From positions 1 to 38,238 of the forward strand of contig SVPI01000018.1 of assembly GCA_015065935.1 (NCBI GenBank): a DNA stretch of 38,238 bases, given 5' to 3'. The notes under the pieces are model-generated. The model did not search any database, was not told the origin of the DNA, and worked only from the letters and a program-made list of their open reading frames with translations. This DNA is from Oscillospiraceae bacterium. GTDB lineage: Bacteria > Bacillota > Clostridia > Oscillospirales > Acutalibacteraceae. Every line of letters begins with the position of its first letter. Position 1 is the first letter of the stretch. Positions 24,001-32,587 of this stretch are shown here, in pieces. The translations under genes and the position numbers were made by a program.

Positions 24001-24783
24001 TTTAAAGCACTTTGGAAACATTTCAATGGCATTATCACGCAAAATTTTCTTTTTATCACTATCACTGATATCAGCCCAAGCGATTCTTCCCATTTGGAAA
24101 GCGGCGGAATAGGTATCGGTGCCAAACAAAACGTGTTCCGCACCTATTCGTTTCACGGCACGTTCAATGACGTTATTCAGGTTACTGGCACCGCCCGAAG
24201 TATCAACATAAACATTACCGTGTTTTGCATTGGCCACAGCATCAATAAATGCATCATCGGAAAGATGAGCAATAATAAGTTTCATATTTGGATATTTATC
24301 TGCAAGAACAGGCATTAAGGGAAGTTCGCTATGATGCATTTGAACGACCGCGCCCAAATCATTGGCAAAAGAAAGAATTTTATCGCCATAGTCCGCCATT
24401 GTATACTTATGGCAAAGTGGATGAATTTTAATGCCCAAAACCTTTTTATCTTTAAGCATTTTTTCTGCTTGAATAAAAGTGTTTTCCTGATTTGGATGAA
24501 CCACAACCCACTGATAAATCCAGTCGAATTTATCTTTTAAATCAAAAAGATAATCGTTTTCCTCTTCAATTCTTTCATCAATTAAAACAGCCGAATATGT
24601 TGAAAAAGCGGTTTTTTCAATGCCGACAAGGTCATACCTTTGTTTCAAAAACTCCAAGTCGCCCTTGTGCACCTCACGCCTGACGGGGTGACGCTGTTGC
24701 CAACCGTCCCCTTTTACACCGTGGTCAAAATGTGAGTGAATGTCAATGGCAGTATAACCTAAAACTTCAGAAATTTTTTTCAT
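23998..24783 (-). CDS. Amidohydrolase-family metal-dependent hydrolase
   Basis: A 261-residue TIM-barrel protein of the amidohydrolase 2 type. Metal ligands appear as His16 and His18 in AIDIHSHFD. Further motifs are LGIKIHP, VVQMHHSELP with two His, IIAHLSDD and the late Asp in VLFGTDTYS. These enzymes hydrolyse or decarboxylate small organic acids, lactones and related molecules; no specific reaction can be assigned. It is downstream of the MFS permease with one base between the two, so coupled. GAGAGGATT precedes the ATG. It probably processes what the permease brings in. Confidence 0.85.
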   Translation of the reverse strand: MKKISEVLGYTAIDIHSHFDHGVKGDGWQQRHPVRREVHKGDLEFLKQRYDLVGIEKTAFSTYSAVLIDERIEEENDYLFDLKDKFDWIYQWVVVHPNQENTFIQAEKMLKDKKVLGIKIHPLCHKYTMADYGDKILSFANDLGAVVQMHHSELPLMPVLADKYPNMKLIIAHLSDDAFIDAVANAKHGNVYVDTSGGASNLNNVIERAVKRIGAEHVLFGTDTYSAAFQMGRIAWADISDSDKKKILRDNAIEMFPKCFK

Positions 24784-24784
24784 T

Positions 24785-26035
24785 TTAATCCTCTCTGTTC
24801 TTCTTAAAATATTTTTTTATGAAGAAAAGAAGCGCGATGCCAAAAAGTGGGAAAAGCATTGCTACAAGCATTCCCGTTTTCATTCCGATTTGTTCGGGTG
24901 TGAGATTAAGCGTTGCGCTTAAACTGTTTGCCCAATTGCTAACGGCAACCTTGTCAACGACAATGCCCATAAGCTGGGGTGCAACCGAGGCGCCGAAATC
25001 GCCGCCTGCCGCCATAAGGGCATAAGCCGTAACACCAACGCCGGGAATTTTTTCCTCCATTAGAATAAGGGTTCCGGGCCATAGCATTGAGGTTGCAAGA
25101 CCTGTTAAAACGCAGGCGATAAGCGAAACAACAGGATTTGAGGAAAGACCGGCAACCAAATAGCAAAGCGTAGCGCCCGCCATTCCAATAAGCAAGACAG
25201 TAGAAATATTGCCACCAAACTTAGCATAAACGCTGCGGCAAAGGGCAAGCAAAATGGCAAAGACCATAAATCCGAGAATATCGCCCAGTGTTTTGGAGAT
25301 ATGTAAGGCATTTTCGGCAAAGCCAGAAATCCAGTTGGTCATTGTGTTTTCGGCGGCGCTGCCAAGGAAAATGCAAAGAACGCACAGAGCGATTGCAAAG
25401 CCTGTGCCGTTATTTTCCTTATTTGCATCACCCGAAGAAATATTCATTTCAGGTAATGGAGAAAGTGAAAACAAAATACAGGAGCCGATTGGGAGTGCGG
25501 CGAAAAACAGGGTTAAATACATCCAATTTTCATTACCGAAAATTTTAAGGAAAACAGTGCTTATAATAACAACGCTGACAACGCCGTAGCCATAAAGGGA
25601 ATGAAGTCTGCTCATATCCTTTTCGGGGGTTTTTGAGGGAATTGCTGCAATCAGCGGGCTTAAAAGCACCTCGCCAAGTCCTGAAGCCACAGAAAAGATA
25701 ATTGTTCCTGCGAATAGCCCCGCATAGGCAAACTCAGGGAATAATGTAGGAATAAGAGCATAAATTGCCATACCAAACGCTGAAATCAGCGGCATTGTTC
25801 TAATAACCTTATGTATATTAAAATATTTTGAGAAGAAGGTAAACACAAGGTCAATAAACAGCTGTGTGAAGAAATTTACAAGAACCAGGGTGCCAAGAAG
25901 CGTATAAGAAACATTATACATTTCGTGAAATGTTACAAAAAGCAGCGGTGGCAAAGAAAAGACTGATGAACAGGCAAGATAGGAGTAGTAACACGCAAAC
26001 TTCGTTCTTTTGAATTTGTTGGCCGCATTTTCCAT
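24785..26035 (-). CDS. MFS-family permease
   Basis: A 416-residue, 12-helix protein of the major facilitator superfamily. It has the N-lobe TLLGTLVLVNFFTQLFIDLVFTFFSKYFNIHKVIR with the loop 2-3 basic signature. It resembles fucose/sugar-type MFS permeases (symmetric lobes and a mid-loop with PLPEMNISSGDANKENN). Substrate unknown, though the neighbours suggest a sugar or sugar acid. GGGGAAAGG precedes the ATG. Promoter at 26070-26098. It is divergent from AraC regulator B, whose probable targets include this operon. Confidence 0.85.
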   Translation of the reverse strand: MENAANKFKRTKFACYYSYLACSSVFSLPPLLFVTFHEMYNVSYTLLGTLVLVNFFTQLFIDLVFTFFSKYFNIHKVIRTMPLISAFGMAIYALIPTLFPEFAYAGLFAGTIIFSVASGLGEVLLSPLIAAIPSKTPEKDMSRLHSLYGYGVVSVVIISTVFLKIFGNENWMYLTLFFAALPIGSCILFSLSPLPEMNISSGDANKENNGTGFAIALCVLCIFLGSAAENTMTNWISGFAENALHISKTLGDILGFMVFAILLALCRSVYAKFGGNISTVLLIGMAGATLCYLVAGLSSNPVVSLIACVLTGLATSMLWPGTLILMEEKIPGVGVTAYALMAAGGDFGASVAPQLMGIVVDKVAVSNWANSLSATLNLTPEQIGMKTGMLVAMLFPLFGIALLFFIKKYFKKNRED

Positions 26036-26069
26036 TTTGCCTTTCCCCTTTCACTTTTTTACTTTAAAT

Positions 26070-26098
26070 GTTATAACACATATTAAAGCAAAAGTAAA
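26070..26098 (-). promoter_or_regulatory. Promoter of the MFS/amidohydrolase operon
   Basis: Minus strand TTTACT (26093-26098), a 17-base spacer and TATAAC (26070-26075). It lies back to back with the regulator B promoter. Confidence 0.55.
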
Positions 26099-26135
26099 TC
26101 TAATTAAATAACGAATTTTGCATTCTTTTTTTATA

Positions 26136-26164
26136 TTGCATTTTTTTGTTAGGCATAATATAAT
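26136..26164 (+). promoter_or_regulatory. Promoter of AraC regulator B
   Basis: TTGCAT (26136-26141), a 17-base spacer and TATAAT (26159-26164). Confidence 0.7.
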
Positions 26165-26188
26165 TTAATTAATAAGGAAAATAGTGGG

Positions 26189-27040
26189 ATGTATAAAATG
26201 TACGATGATTCTTTTAGAGCAAGATATAATTTAGCTCCTGTTGCTATAAGCACAAATGATACCTTCGGCACAACACCAAATCACATTCACAGAGAAATTG
26301 AAATGCTTTACATTGTATCAGGCAGTTCAAAAATTTTCATTGCCGATAAGGTTTTTACGGCTCACGGAGGGGATTTATTCTTTGTAAACCCAATGGAAGT
26401 CCATTCCATTGTCGTTAATAAGCGTGGCGGCGAATATAAGCATCATTGTATCTGCTTTGATGCATCGCTTATTGCCGATAAAAGCCTTTCACAACACCTA
26501 ACCGACGGAAGCCTTTCGATTGAAAATCATTTTCCACTTGGTCAACCTTTAACTGATGAGCTGATAAAACATTTTCTTACCCTTTTTTATGCCGTTAAAA
26601 TGGGCAGTAAAACCCTCGTTTTTGATGCAACTATTTGCGTTTGCCAAATTTTGCGCAACCTTGTTAAAGAAAATAAAATTATCAAAAATTGCCTACCCGA
26701 AAAAAAGGCGGCTTTTTCAAAAAGGGTAATTGATTATCTAAACGAGCATTATCACGAAGACATTTCCTCAAAAAGCGTAGCAACCGACCTTTTCTACACC
26801 CAAAGTTATTTCTGCCGCGCTTTTAAGCTGAACTTCGGCATTCCCTTTTCTGCCTACCTTAACATGTACCGCATTTTATCCGCTAAAGAAAAGCTTAAAG
26901 ATAAAAACAAGAAAATTATTGATATTGCCCTTGAATGCGGCTTTAATAACCCCACATATTTCACACGCTGTTTTACGAAAAGTGTAGGAATTTCTCCTTT
27001 AAAATACCAAAAAAGTCAATACAGTTCAGAAATTATGTAA
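26189..27040 (+). CDS. AraC-family regulator B, upstream of hydrolase B
   Basis: A 283-residue paralogue of regulator A. The cupin has NHIHREIEMLYIVSGSSKIFIADK and the sensing core ends in HHCICFDASLIADK. The DNA-binding end has EDISSKSVATDLFYTQSYFCRAF, then KIIDIALECGFNNPTYFTRCF and SPLKYQK. It likely activates the hydrolase B operon, which starts 60 bases on, and perhaps the divergent MFS operon. The ATG at 26189 follows AAGGAAA by eight bases; an in-frame Met three codons on is less likely. Confidence 0.9.
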   Translation: MYKMYDDSFRARYNLAPVAISTNDTFGTTPNHIHREIEMLYIVSGSSKIFIADKVFTAHGGDLFFVNPMEVHSIVVNKRGGEYKHHCICFDASLIADKSLSQHLTDGSLSIENHFPLGQPLTDELIKHFLTLFYAVKMGSKTLVFDATICVCQILRNLVKENKIIKNCLPEKKAAFSKRVIDYLNEHYHEDISSKSVATDLFYTQSYFCRAFKLNFGIPFSAYLNMYRILSAKEKLKDKNKKIIDIALECGFNNPTYFTRCFTKSVGISPLKYQKSQYSSEIM

Positions 27041-27100
27041 CTGCAGTGCAACTCTTTTTCCTTGTAAGTGCTATACTTAAGGAAAAGGAGTTGTTTTTTT

Positions 27101-28495
27101 ATGAAGCAATTTGCCATCATTTATTCAGACAGCGAAAATCCCATTATAAAGAAAGCGGCAGAGAATTTGAGTCAATTTCTGCTTGATTACACACTTAACT
27201 TTCCCGCCTGCTTTAAGGAGGGTGAGCCCATTCCTCAAAACCTGCGTCCTATTTATATCGGTACAAAGGGAAGCAGTGAATTCATAAATAAGAATTCCAT
27301 CTTTAACCTTTCACGCCCACAAGAATATAGAATAAGCGTTAAAGGCGAAGTAGCAATTATTGAGGGCTATGATGAACTTGGCGTTCTTTACGGAGTTATG
27401 GATTTTTATAATAAATACATTATAAAATTTGAATTCCCACACGATGATCGTTACTGCGTTAACTTTTTCGAAGAAAAAATGCCCGATTTTGAGTTTAGTT
27501 CCTGCCCTGCTGTGTCTGATAGAGGAATTTGGACCTGGGGACACGTTATTTATGATTACCGTGCCTTTATTGATAATATGGTAAAGCTTAAAATGAACAC
27601 CATTATAATTTGGAACGATTTTGTCCCCTTAAACGCCAAGGAAATGGTCCGATATTCCCACAGTTGCGGTATTAAAATATATTTGGGCTTTGCTTGGGGC
27701 TGGGACACCGACTGCAACGAAATTCAAATTGAAGAATTAAATAGAAGTTCTTATGAAATTCTTAAAAAATATGAAAAGGATTATGCTGACCTTGGCGGCG
27801 ACGGAATTTATTTTCAGTCTTTTACCGAACTTAAAACAGAAACACTGGACGGCAAACTCATTGCCGATGCGGTTACTGAATTTGTCAATAACACAAGCAA
27901 ACTTTTCTATGAAAAATATCCAGACCTTGACATTCAGTTTGGACTTCACGCTACATCGGTTAGAGAACGACTGGAATTCATTTCAAAGGTAGACAGCAGA
28001 ATTCGCATTGTTTGGGAGGATTGCGGAGCATTCCCATTTTCCTACATTCCAAACGACACCGAAACCTTTGAACAAACAAAAAAATTCGCCGAAAGAATTG
28101 CAAAGCTTCGCGGCGAAAAGGATAAATTCGGTGTTGTTACAAAGGGACTTACAAAGCTAGACTGGTTCGAATTTGAGCATTTAAGCGGACCTGTTTTTGT
28201 AGGAACAAGCTCGAAAACAATGAAAACAAACCGGGTTTTCAGAAAGCGCAAAATCTGGAAATATCTCCAGGCTTACTGGCTGACTAATTCCGATAAGGTT
28301 TACGAAATTATAAAGGCAATGGCAAACGCCAAAAACGGCGATTTGGTTGTTACTGCCCTTGTTGAAGACGGAATGTTCGAAGAAAACATAATGTTCCCCG
28401 TTGCCCTTTATTCCGAAATGCTTTGGGATAATAAAACAGAGCTAAACCAAATGATTAACGAGGTAGCGCTTCGCGACTATGTTGACTTTGCTTAA
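27101..28495 (+). CDS. Glycoside-hydrolase-like protein B (paralogue of A)
   Basis: A 464-residue cytosolic protein related to hydrolase A over its whole length. Shared blocks include TWGH near residue 145, IIWNDFVPLNAKEM, GFAWGWDTDC, GGDGIYFQSFTE (Asp234, Glu243) and VWEDCGAFPF (Glu306, Asp307). The spacings between the conserved acids, 9 and 63 residues, equal those in A, which supports a catalytic role. The N-domain has the same GH20/GH67-like look. AAGGAG precedes the ATG at 27101. It is first of an operon with the epimerase (12 bases on) and the MBL-fold enzyme. The -10 TATACT (27071-27076) has no good -35, in line with an activator-dependent promoter. Confidence 0.62.
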   Translation: MKQFAIIYSDSENPIIKKAAENLSQFLLDYTLNFPACFKEGEPIPQNLRPIYIGTKGSSEFINKNSIFNLSRPQEYRISVKGEVAIIEGYDELGVLYGVMDFYNKYIIKFEFPHDDRYCVNFFEEKMPDFEFSSCPAVSDRGIWTWGHVIYDYRAFIDNMVKLKMNTIIIWNDFVPLNAKEMVRYSHSCGIKIYLGFAWGWDTDCNEIQIEELNRSSYEILKKYEKDYADLGGDGIYFQSFTELKTETLDGKLIADAVTEFVNNTSKLFYEKYPDLDIQFGLHATSVRERLEFISKVDSRIRIVWEDCGAFPFSYIPNDTETFEQTKKFAERIAKLRGEKDKFGVVTKGLTKLDWFEFEHLSGPVFVGTSSKTMKTNRVFRKRKIWKYLQAYWLTNSDKVYEIIKAMANAKNGDLVVTALVEDGMFEENIMFPVALYSEMLWDNKTELNQMINEVALRDYVDFA

Positions 28496-28507
28496 TGAGG
28501 TGCTTTT

Positions 28508-29668
28508 ATGGATTACAGAAAAGAACTTTTAAAGGATATTCTCCCCTTTTGGCTTAAAAATGCCATTGATTATGAAAACGGCGGAATTTTCACACAGCTT
28601 GATAAGAGAGGAACCGTTTTCGGAAATGAAAAAAGCGTTTGGTTTCAGGGCCGCGCCCTCTGGACCTTTTCCAAGGCTTATAACATTATAAATAAAAATC
28701 CCGAATTCCTAAGAGCAGCAAAGTGCATATATGAGTTTTTGCCCAAATGCACCGACACCGACGGTCGTATGTTTTTCACGGTTACAAAGGAAGGAAAGCC
28801 GCTTCAAAAGCGCCGCTACTATTTTTCCGAAACCTTTGCCGCCATCGGCTGTGCAGAATTTTATAAGGCGACCGGCGAAAAACAAGCGCTTTACGATGCG
28901 CAGGAATATTTTAAAGTTGCCTATGAATGCTTTACAGGCGTTCGCAAAAATGAACCTAAAATCAACCCCGAAAACTGTAAATTTAAAGCCCTTTCCCCTG
29001 TTATGATAATGCTTTCAACCGCGCAAACAATGAGGAACCTTGATTGCGATAAAAAAGGCGAGTACGACCGCATTGCTAAAGAATGTCTCGATGAAATTTT
29101 GCACGGTGGCTTTTTAACCGACTTGGCACTCCTTGAAAATGTTTCAACCGAAAAGTCTTTTGTTAACAGCCCAACAGGCAGGATAGTTAACCCCGGACAC
29201 AGCATGGAGGCCGCCTGGTTTTTAATGCTGGAGGGCCTTTTAACAAATAACGAAGAAGCCCTGCTTGCAGGCAAAAAAATTATTGATTTAACCCTGCCGC
29301 TGGGCCTTGATAAAAAACACGGAGGTCTTATTGCCTTTACCGATTTTTTAGGTATGCCCCCTGTCCAGCTTGAATGGGATATGAAGCTTTGGTGGCCCCA
29401 ATGCGAAACAATTATCGCCCTTAAAACAGCGGCACTTGTTTTTAAGGATAAAAAATACGAAAGACTTTGCAAAAAGTTTGAAAATTATTGTCAGAAATAT
29501 TTTATTGACAAGACCGATGGCGAATGGTACGGTTATCTACACAACGATAACACTGTGTCAAACACATTAAAGGGAAATATTTTTAAAGGTCCTTTCCACA
29601 TTCCCCGCCTGTATATGATTATGACTGTTTTAAACGAAACAGGCAATCTCGCGGATTTTTCTAAATAA
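28508..29668 (+). CDS. N-acylglucosamine 2-epimerase family protein (GlcNAc/ManNAc epimerase)
   Basis: A 386-residue (alpha/alpha)6-barrel enzyme of the AGE family. Active-site residues known from the cyanobacterial enzyme (Arg57, His239, Glu308, His372) align at a constant offset of eight: Arg49 in WFQGRALW, His231 in NPGHSMEAAWF, Glu300 in WWPQCET, His364 in GPFHIPR. The family interconverts N-acetylglucosamine and N-acetylmannosamine, with some members acting on other aldoses such as mannose or cellobiose; those lack parts of this pattern. Cytosolic. GAGGTG precedes the ATG. It is 12 bases after hydrolase B, so the operon likely handles a HexNAc-type product. Confidence 0.85.
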   Translation: MDYRKELLKDILPFWLKNAIDYENGGIFTQLDKRGTVFGNEKSVWFQGRALWTFSKAYNIINKNPEFLRAAKCIYEFLPKCTDTDGRMFFTVTKEGKPLQKRRYYFSETFAAIGCAEFYKATGEKQALYDAQEYFKVAYECFTGVRKNEPKINPENCKFKALSPVMIMLSTAQTMRNLDCDKKGEYDRIAKECLDEILHGGFLTDLALLENVSTEKSFVNSPTGRIVNPGHSMEAAWFLMLEGLLTNNEEALLAGKKIIDLTLPLGLDKKHGGLIAFTDFLGMPPVQLEWDMKLWWPQCETIIALKTAALVFKDKKYERLCKKFENYCQKYFIDKTDGEWYGYLHNDNTVSNTLKGNIFKGPFHIPRLYMIMTVLNETGNLADFSK

Positions 29669-29679
29669 GGAGTGTTTTT

Positions 29680-30492
29680 ATGAAATTAACATTTTTGGGC
29701 ACCGCCGCAGCCGAGGGCTTCCCCGCTGTTTTTTGCAACTGTAATTTTTGCAAAGAGGCTCGCCGATTAAAGGGCAAAAACATTCGCACAAGAAGCCAGG
29801 CCATTATAAATGATGACCTTCTTATTGACCTTCCCGCTGATACATACCATCATTTCCTCGCAAACGATATTGAGGGTGATAAAATTAAATTTTTGCTAAT
29901 AACCCATTCCCACTCCGACCACTGCTATTGCGATGAGCTTAATATGCGCTGCGGCGCCTTTGCCCACAATTTGCGCGCCGAGAATTTAGAGGTTTTTTGC
30001 GGCGAAGGTGCCTTTAAAAAGCTTAAAGATATTGATGCCCCCAATATTCGCCTAAACCTTTTAAAGGCCTTTGAAACGGTTAAATTCGGCGGTTACGAGG
30101 TAACCCCTCTGCCCGCAAAGCATTATGATGGCGACAATGCGCTCTTTTACATTATTAAGAGCGATAAAACAATTCTTTATGCCCACGACACAGGCTATTT
30201 TTACGATGAGGTTTTTGAGTTCATTAAAGAAAAAGGCTTTAAGTTTGATTTAATTTCAATGGACTGCACCAATGTTGATATCCCCGCAGGACGTGACGGC
30301 ACACATATGGATATTGAACATATCCTTCTCGCCACTAAACGTATGGAGGAATTCGGCGCCGTTAATGAGAATACAATTAAATTTATAAACCACTTTTCGC
30401 ACAACGCAAATCCTCTGCAACATATTCTGGAAAACAGAGTTTGCGACCTTAATTTTGAGGTTGCTTTTGATGGCAGAACGGTTGAAATATAA
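29680..30492 (+). CDS. Metallo-beta-lactamase-fold hydrolase, PhnP-like
   Basis: A 270-residue protein. The metal motif is THSHSDHCYCDEL, followed by PAKHYDGDNALFYII, LYAHDTGYF and a final FINHFSHN. A CNCNFCKEARR segment near residue 22 resembles the structural zinc site of PhnP phosphodiesterases, which cleave cyclic phosphate esters. It could be a phosphodiesterase or another MBL hydrolase. It starts 11 bases after the epimerase gene with AAGGAG, so it is third in the hydrolase B operon. Its link to sugar use is unclear. Confidence 0.82.
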   Translation: MKLTFLGTAAAEGFPAVFCNCNFCKEARRLKGKNIRTRSQAIINDDLLIDLPADTYHHFLANDIEGDKIKFLLITHSHSDHCYCDELNMRCGAFAHNLRAENLEVFCGEGAFKKLKDIDAPNIRLNLLKAFETVKFGGYEVTPLPAKHYDGDNALFYIIKSDKTILYAHDTGYFYDEVFEFIKEKGFKFDLISMDCTNVDIPAGRDGTHMDIEHILLATKRMEEFGAVNENTIKFINHFSHNANPLQHILENRVCDLNFEVAFDGRTVEI

Positions 30493-30495
30493 AAA

Positions 30496-30527
30496 AATAA
30501 AGCCCTCGCTACAAGGGCTTTAAAAAA
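30496..30527. terminator. Terminator between convergent operons
   Basis: Stem AAAGCCCT / AGGGCTTT (30499-30506 with 30514-30521) with flanking A runs. It stands between the MBL gene and the esterase gene. Confidence 0.7.
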
Positions 30528-31154
30528 CTATTTACTTTTTAAAAGAAGCCAGGAAAGGAGTTCCTCGCTGAATGCCTTATCCCAGGAGTCGTGACCGACG
30601 CCCTCGTAAAGCGTAAGTTCAAAATCGGGGTGCCAATCCTTTAAGGCGTTTGCCATATCAATGCTTTGGTTTGGCAAAACAACGGTGTCATCAAGACCGT
30701 GAAATGCCCTTATGGGCATCTTTAAGCTCTTTGCATACCAGGGCATTCCGCCGCCGCAGCAAGGGGCAATGGCGGCAAATAAATTAGGATATGCCATTGC
30801 TACGCTCCAGGTGCCAAAGCCGCCCATTGAAAGACCGCAAATATAAATACGGTTTTCATCAGCATCAAATTCCATTATCATTTCATCAATAAAGGTTCTT
30901 AAGCTTTCAATTTTGGCAACCCAAAAGGTGTCCTCGGGGCATTGAGGCATTACTAAAACCGCATTTTTAAGATTTTGGTCATTAACAATGTTTGGAAAGC
31001 CGTGAAGTAAAACTTTTTCAAGGTCATCCCCGCCGCTACCTCTCTCCCCTGCGCCGTGAAGGTGGATTATAAGGGCAGGCTTCTCGGATTTTTCGGATTT
31101 ATAGGCGATAAAGGGAAAAACCTTTGCCGCTGTCCTTTCCTTAATAATTTTCAT
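30528..31154 (-). CDS. Cytosolic alpha/beta hydrolase (PHB-depolymerase/feruloyl-esterase-like) 1
   Basis: A 208-residue minimal alpha/beta hydrolase. The oxyanion motif is HLHGAGERG, the nucleophile is Ser109 in CGLSMGGFGTW, the acid is Asp155/156 in HGLDDTVV and the base is His188 in GVGHDSW. It is of the PHB depolymerase/esterase D-like type and lacks a signal peptide. Third gene of the minus-strand operon, following the propeller protein by 11 bases with AGGAG in the gap. It is a paralogue of the first gene (32588-33256), sharing LHGAG, SMGG, ICGGGM/CCGGGM and GHD. Probably removes ester groups from an imported oligosaccharide. Confidence 0.85.
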   Translation of the reverse strand: MKIIKERTAAKVFPFIAYKSEKSEKPALIIHLHGAGERGSGGDDLEKVLLHGFPNIVNDQNLKNAVLVMPQCPEDTFWVAKIESLRTFIDEMIMEFDADENRIYICGLSMGGFGTWSVAMAYPNLFAAIAPCCGGGMPWYAKSLKMPIRAFHGLDDTVVLPNQSIDMANALKDWHPDFELTLYEGVGHDSWDKAFSEELLSWLLLKSK

Positions 31155-31165
31155 AATTTTTCTCC

Positions 31166-32578
31166 TTAAATATCGGCTTCAAAAAGATAAAGATTGCCGT
31201 AGCTCCAATTATATGCGCTGCCGTTATGGCGGTCAAAGGTTAAAAAGAAATGTCTTGTTCGGCTGCCCATTTTAACGGGAATCAAGGTTCCCCAGCCTCG
31301 GAAGCCGCCATCATCAAAATCGAATTTCAGATTTTGCACACCATCTTTAGAATAAATGCGGTAGTCTGCTCTTTTATCAAATGCGTTGCCGCAGATAAAA
31401 TGCATTTCATTATTTATTTTTACAAATGAGCCGCCTGTTTCGTGGCCATCAAATCCACAGCCTAAATACCTATAATTTTTAAAGGGCTCTTTTGATTCAA
31501 AAAAGGTATATTTATAGGCCATTTGCTTTTTATCAAGTCGACAAACGGCTAAAAGCCAGCGGTCGTTTTCCTCATCGTAAATAAAGTTGGGGTCTTCATC
31601 CCCCTCAAATGAATCGGTGGTATTAAAAGGCGCATCATCATTTGCTTTATTCATAAGCTTTATGTCCACAACATTAACGCCAAAGCGCACATCGCCATCA
31701 AATTCAGAATGAGCCAAAATATGACCGTGATTAAAAGAACATAGAAAGATTAGCCATTTGTTTTCTTTGCGGCTGTAAACAAGCGTTGATGCAACATCGC
31801 CACACCATTTGCCATCCCCCGAATCGAAGAAAACAGCACCTGTAAGTTCGATTTCCATAGTTGAGGGCACAAGGGAAAAAATGCCCTGGAACATCTGCTC
31901 CTCCTGGCGAACGGAAGCGGTAAAATAAATTTTGCCGTTTTCTATTATAACCTCGCCATTTTCATATCTGATAGGGCGCATATCGGCCTGAGAAATTCCG
32001 CAATCAATATAACTTAAAACGCTTTTAATTTCTGCCTTGCCCAAAACCTTTACCGCGGCAAAGCCTGTGCTAAACTCGCTATAAGAATTTGAATTTTCAA
32101 ATTTCTCGCTTTTAAAGGTATGAAAGAAAATCGGCTGTTCATTCTTAACAAAATAAACATCGAACGCACCGGGCCTGCAGGTAACTACCATTCTCTTTAT
32201 GTCTTCTTTAAGAGGAACGCTTGTTTCCCCATTGCTATCATAAAAATGAAGATGCTTTTTACCCAGCATAACCGAGCAAATAGCGCTTTTAATGCCAAAT
32301 TCAAAGCCGCATCGGTCATCAAAATCCTCTAAACTAATCTCATAGGTTGCAAAGGGAAAAAACTGACAGAAAAGCCTTACCAAATTACCTGAGACAAAGT
32401 ATCGGTTATTTAAAATCTTTTCCTGCGTTCCCTCCATCCTTTGAAGAACAGGATACAGGTCTCCCCTTTTATCATTCACAAAATCCTTAAAAAATGACAT
32501 TTCGCCGAGCGGAAGCTTTTTGTTTTTATAAAGTGTAAAGGAACACTTGCGGCGAAAAAGAATACTACTTAAATCCAT
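31166..32578 (-). CDS. Beta-propeller glycosidase-like protein (GH43/GH32/GH130 fold), unassigned
   Basis: A 470-residue cytosolic protein with two parts. Residues about 40-190 are beta-sandwich-like (lectin/LamG-like). Residues about 190-470 have repeated blades with GH43/GH130-like motifs: FEGDEDPNFIYDEENDRWLLAV, FDGHETGGSFVKINNEMHFICG and a final RGWGTLIPV. No complete family triad can be named, so substrate and even activity are uncertain. It lies between two related esterases with 9- and 11-base gaps, which suggests a shared acylated carbohydrate substrate. It could be a noncatalytic propeller. Confidence 0.5.
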   Translation of the reverse strand: MDLSSILFRRKCSFTLYKNKKLPLGEMSFFKDFVNDKRGDLYPVLQRMEGTQEKILNNRYFVSGNLVRLFCQFFPFATYEISLEDFDDRCGFEFGIKSAICSVMLGKKHLHFYDSNGETSVPLKEDIKRMVVTCRPGAFDVYFVKNEQPIFFHTFKSEKFENSNSYSEFSTGFAAVKVLGKAEIKSVLSYIDCGISQADMRPIRYENGEVIIENGKIYFTASVRQEEQMFQGIFSLVPSTMEIELTGAVFFDSGDGKWCGDVASTLVYSRKENKWLIFLCSFNHGHILAHSEFDGDVRFGVNVVDIKLMNKANDDAPFNTTDSFEGDEDPNFIYDEENDRWLLAVCRLDKKQMAYKYTFFESKEPFKNYRYLGCGFDGHETGGSFVKINNEMHFICGNAFDKRADYRIYSKDGVQNLKFDFDDGGFRGWGTLIPVKMGSRTRHFFLTFDRHNGSAYNWSYGNLYLFEADI

Positions 32579-32587
32579 TTTATCACC

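Noticed and set aside
28921-29472. 183-codon minus-strand frame within the epimerase gene
   Set aside because: Antisense shadow of a gene whose active-site residues are all accounted for.
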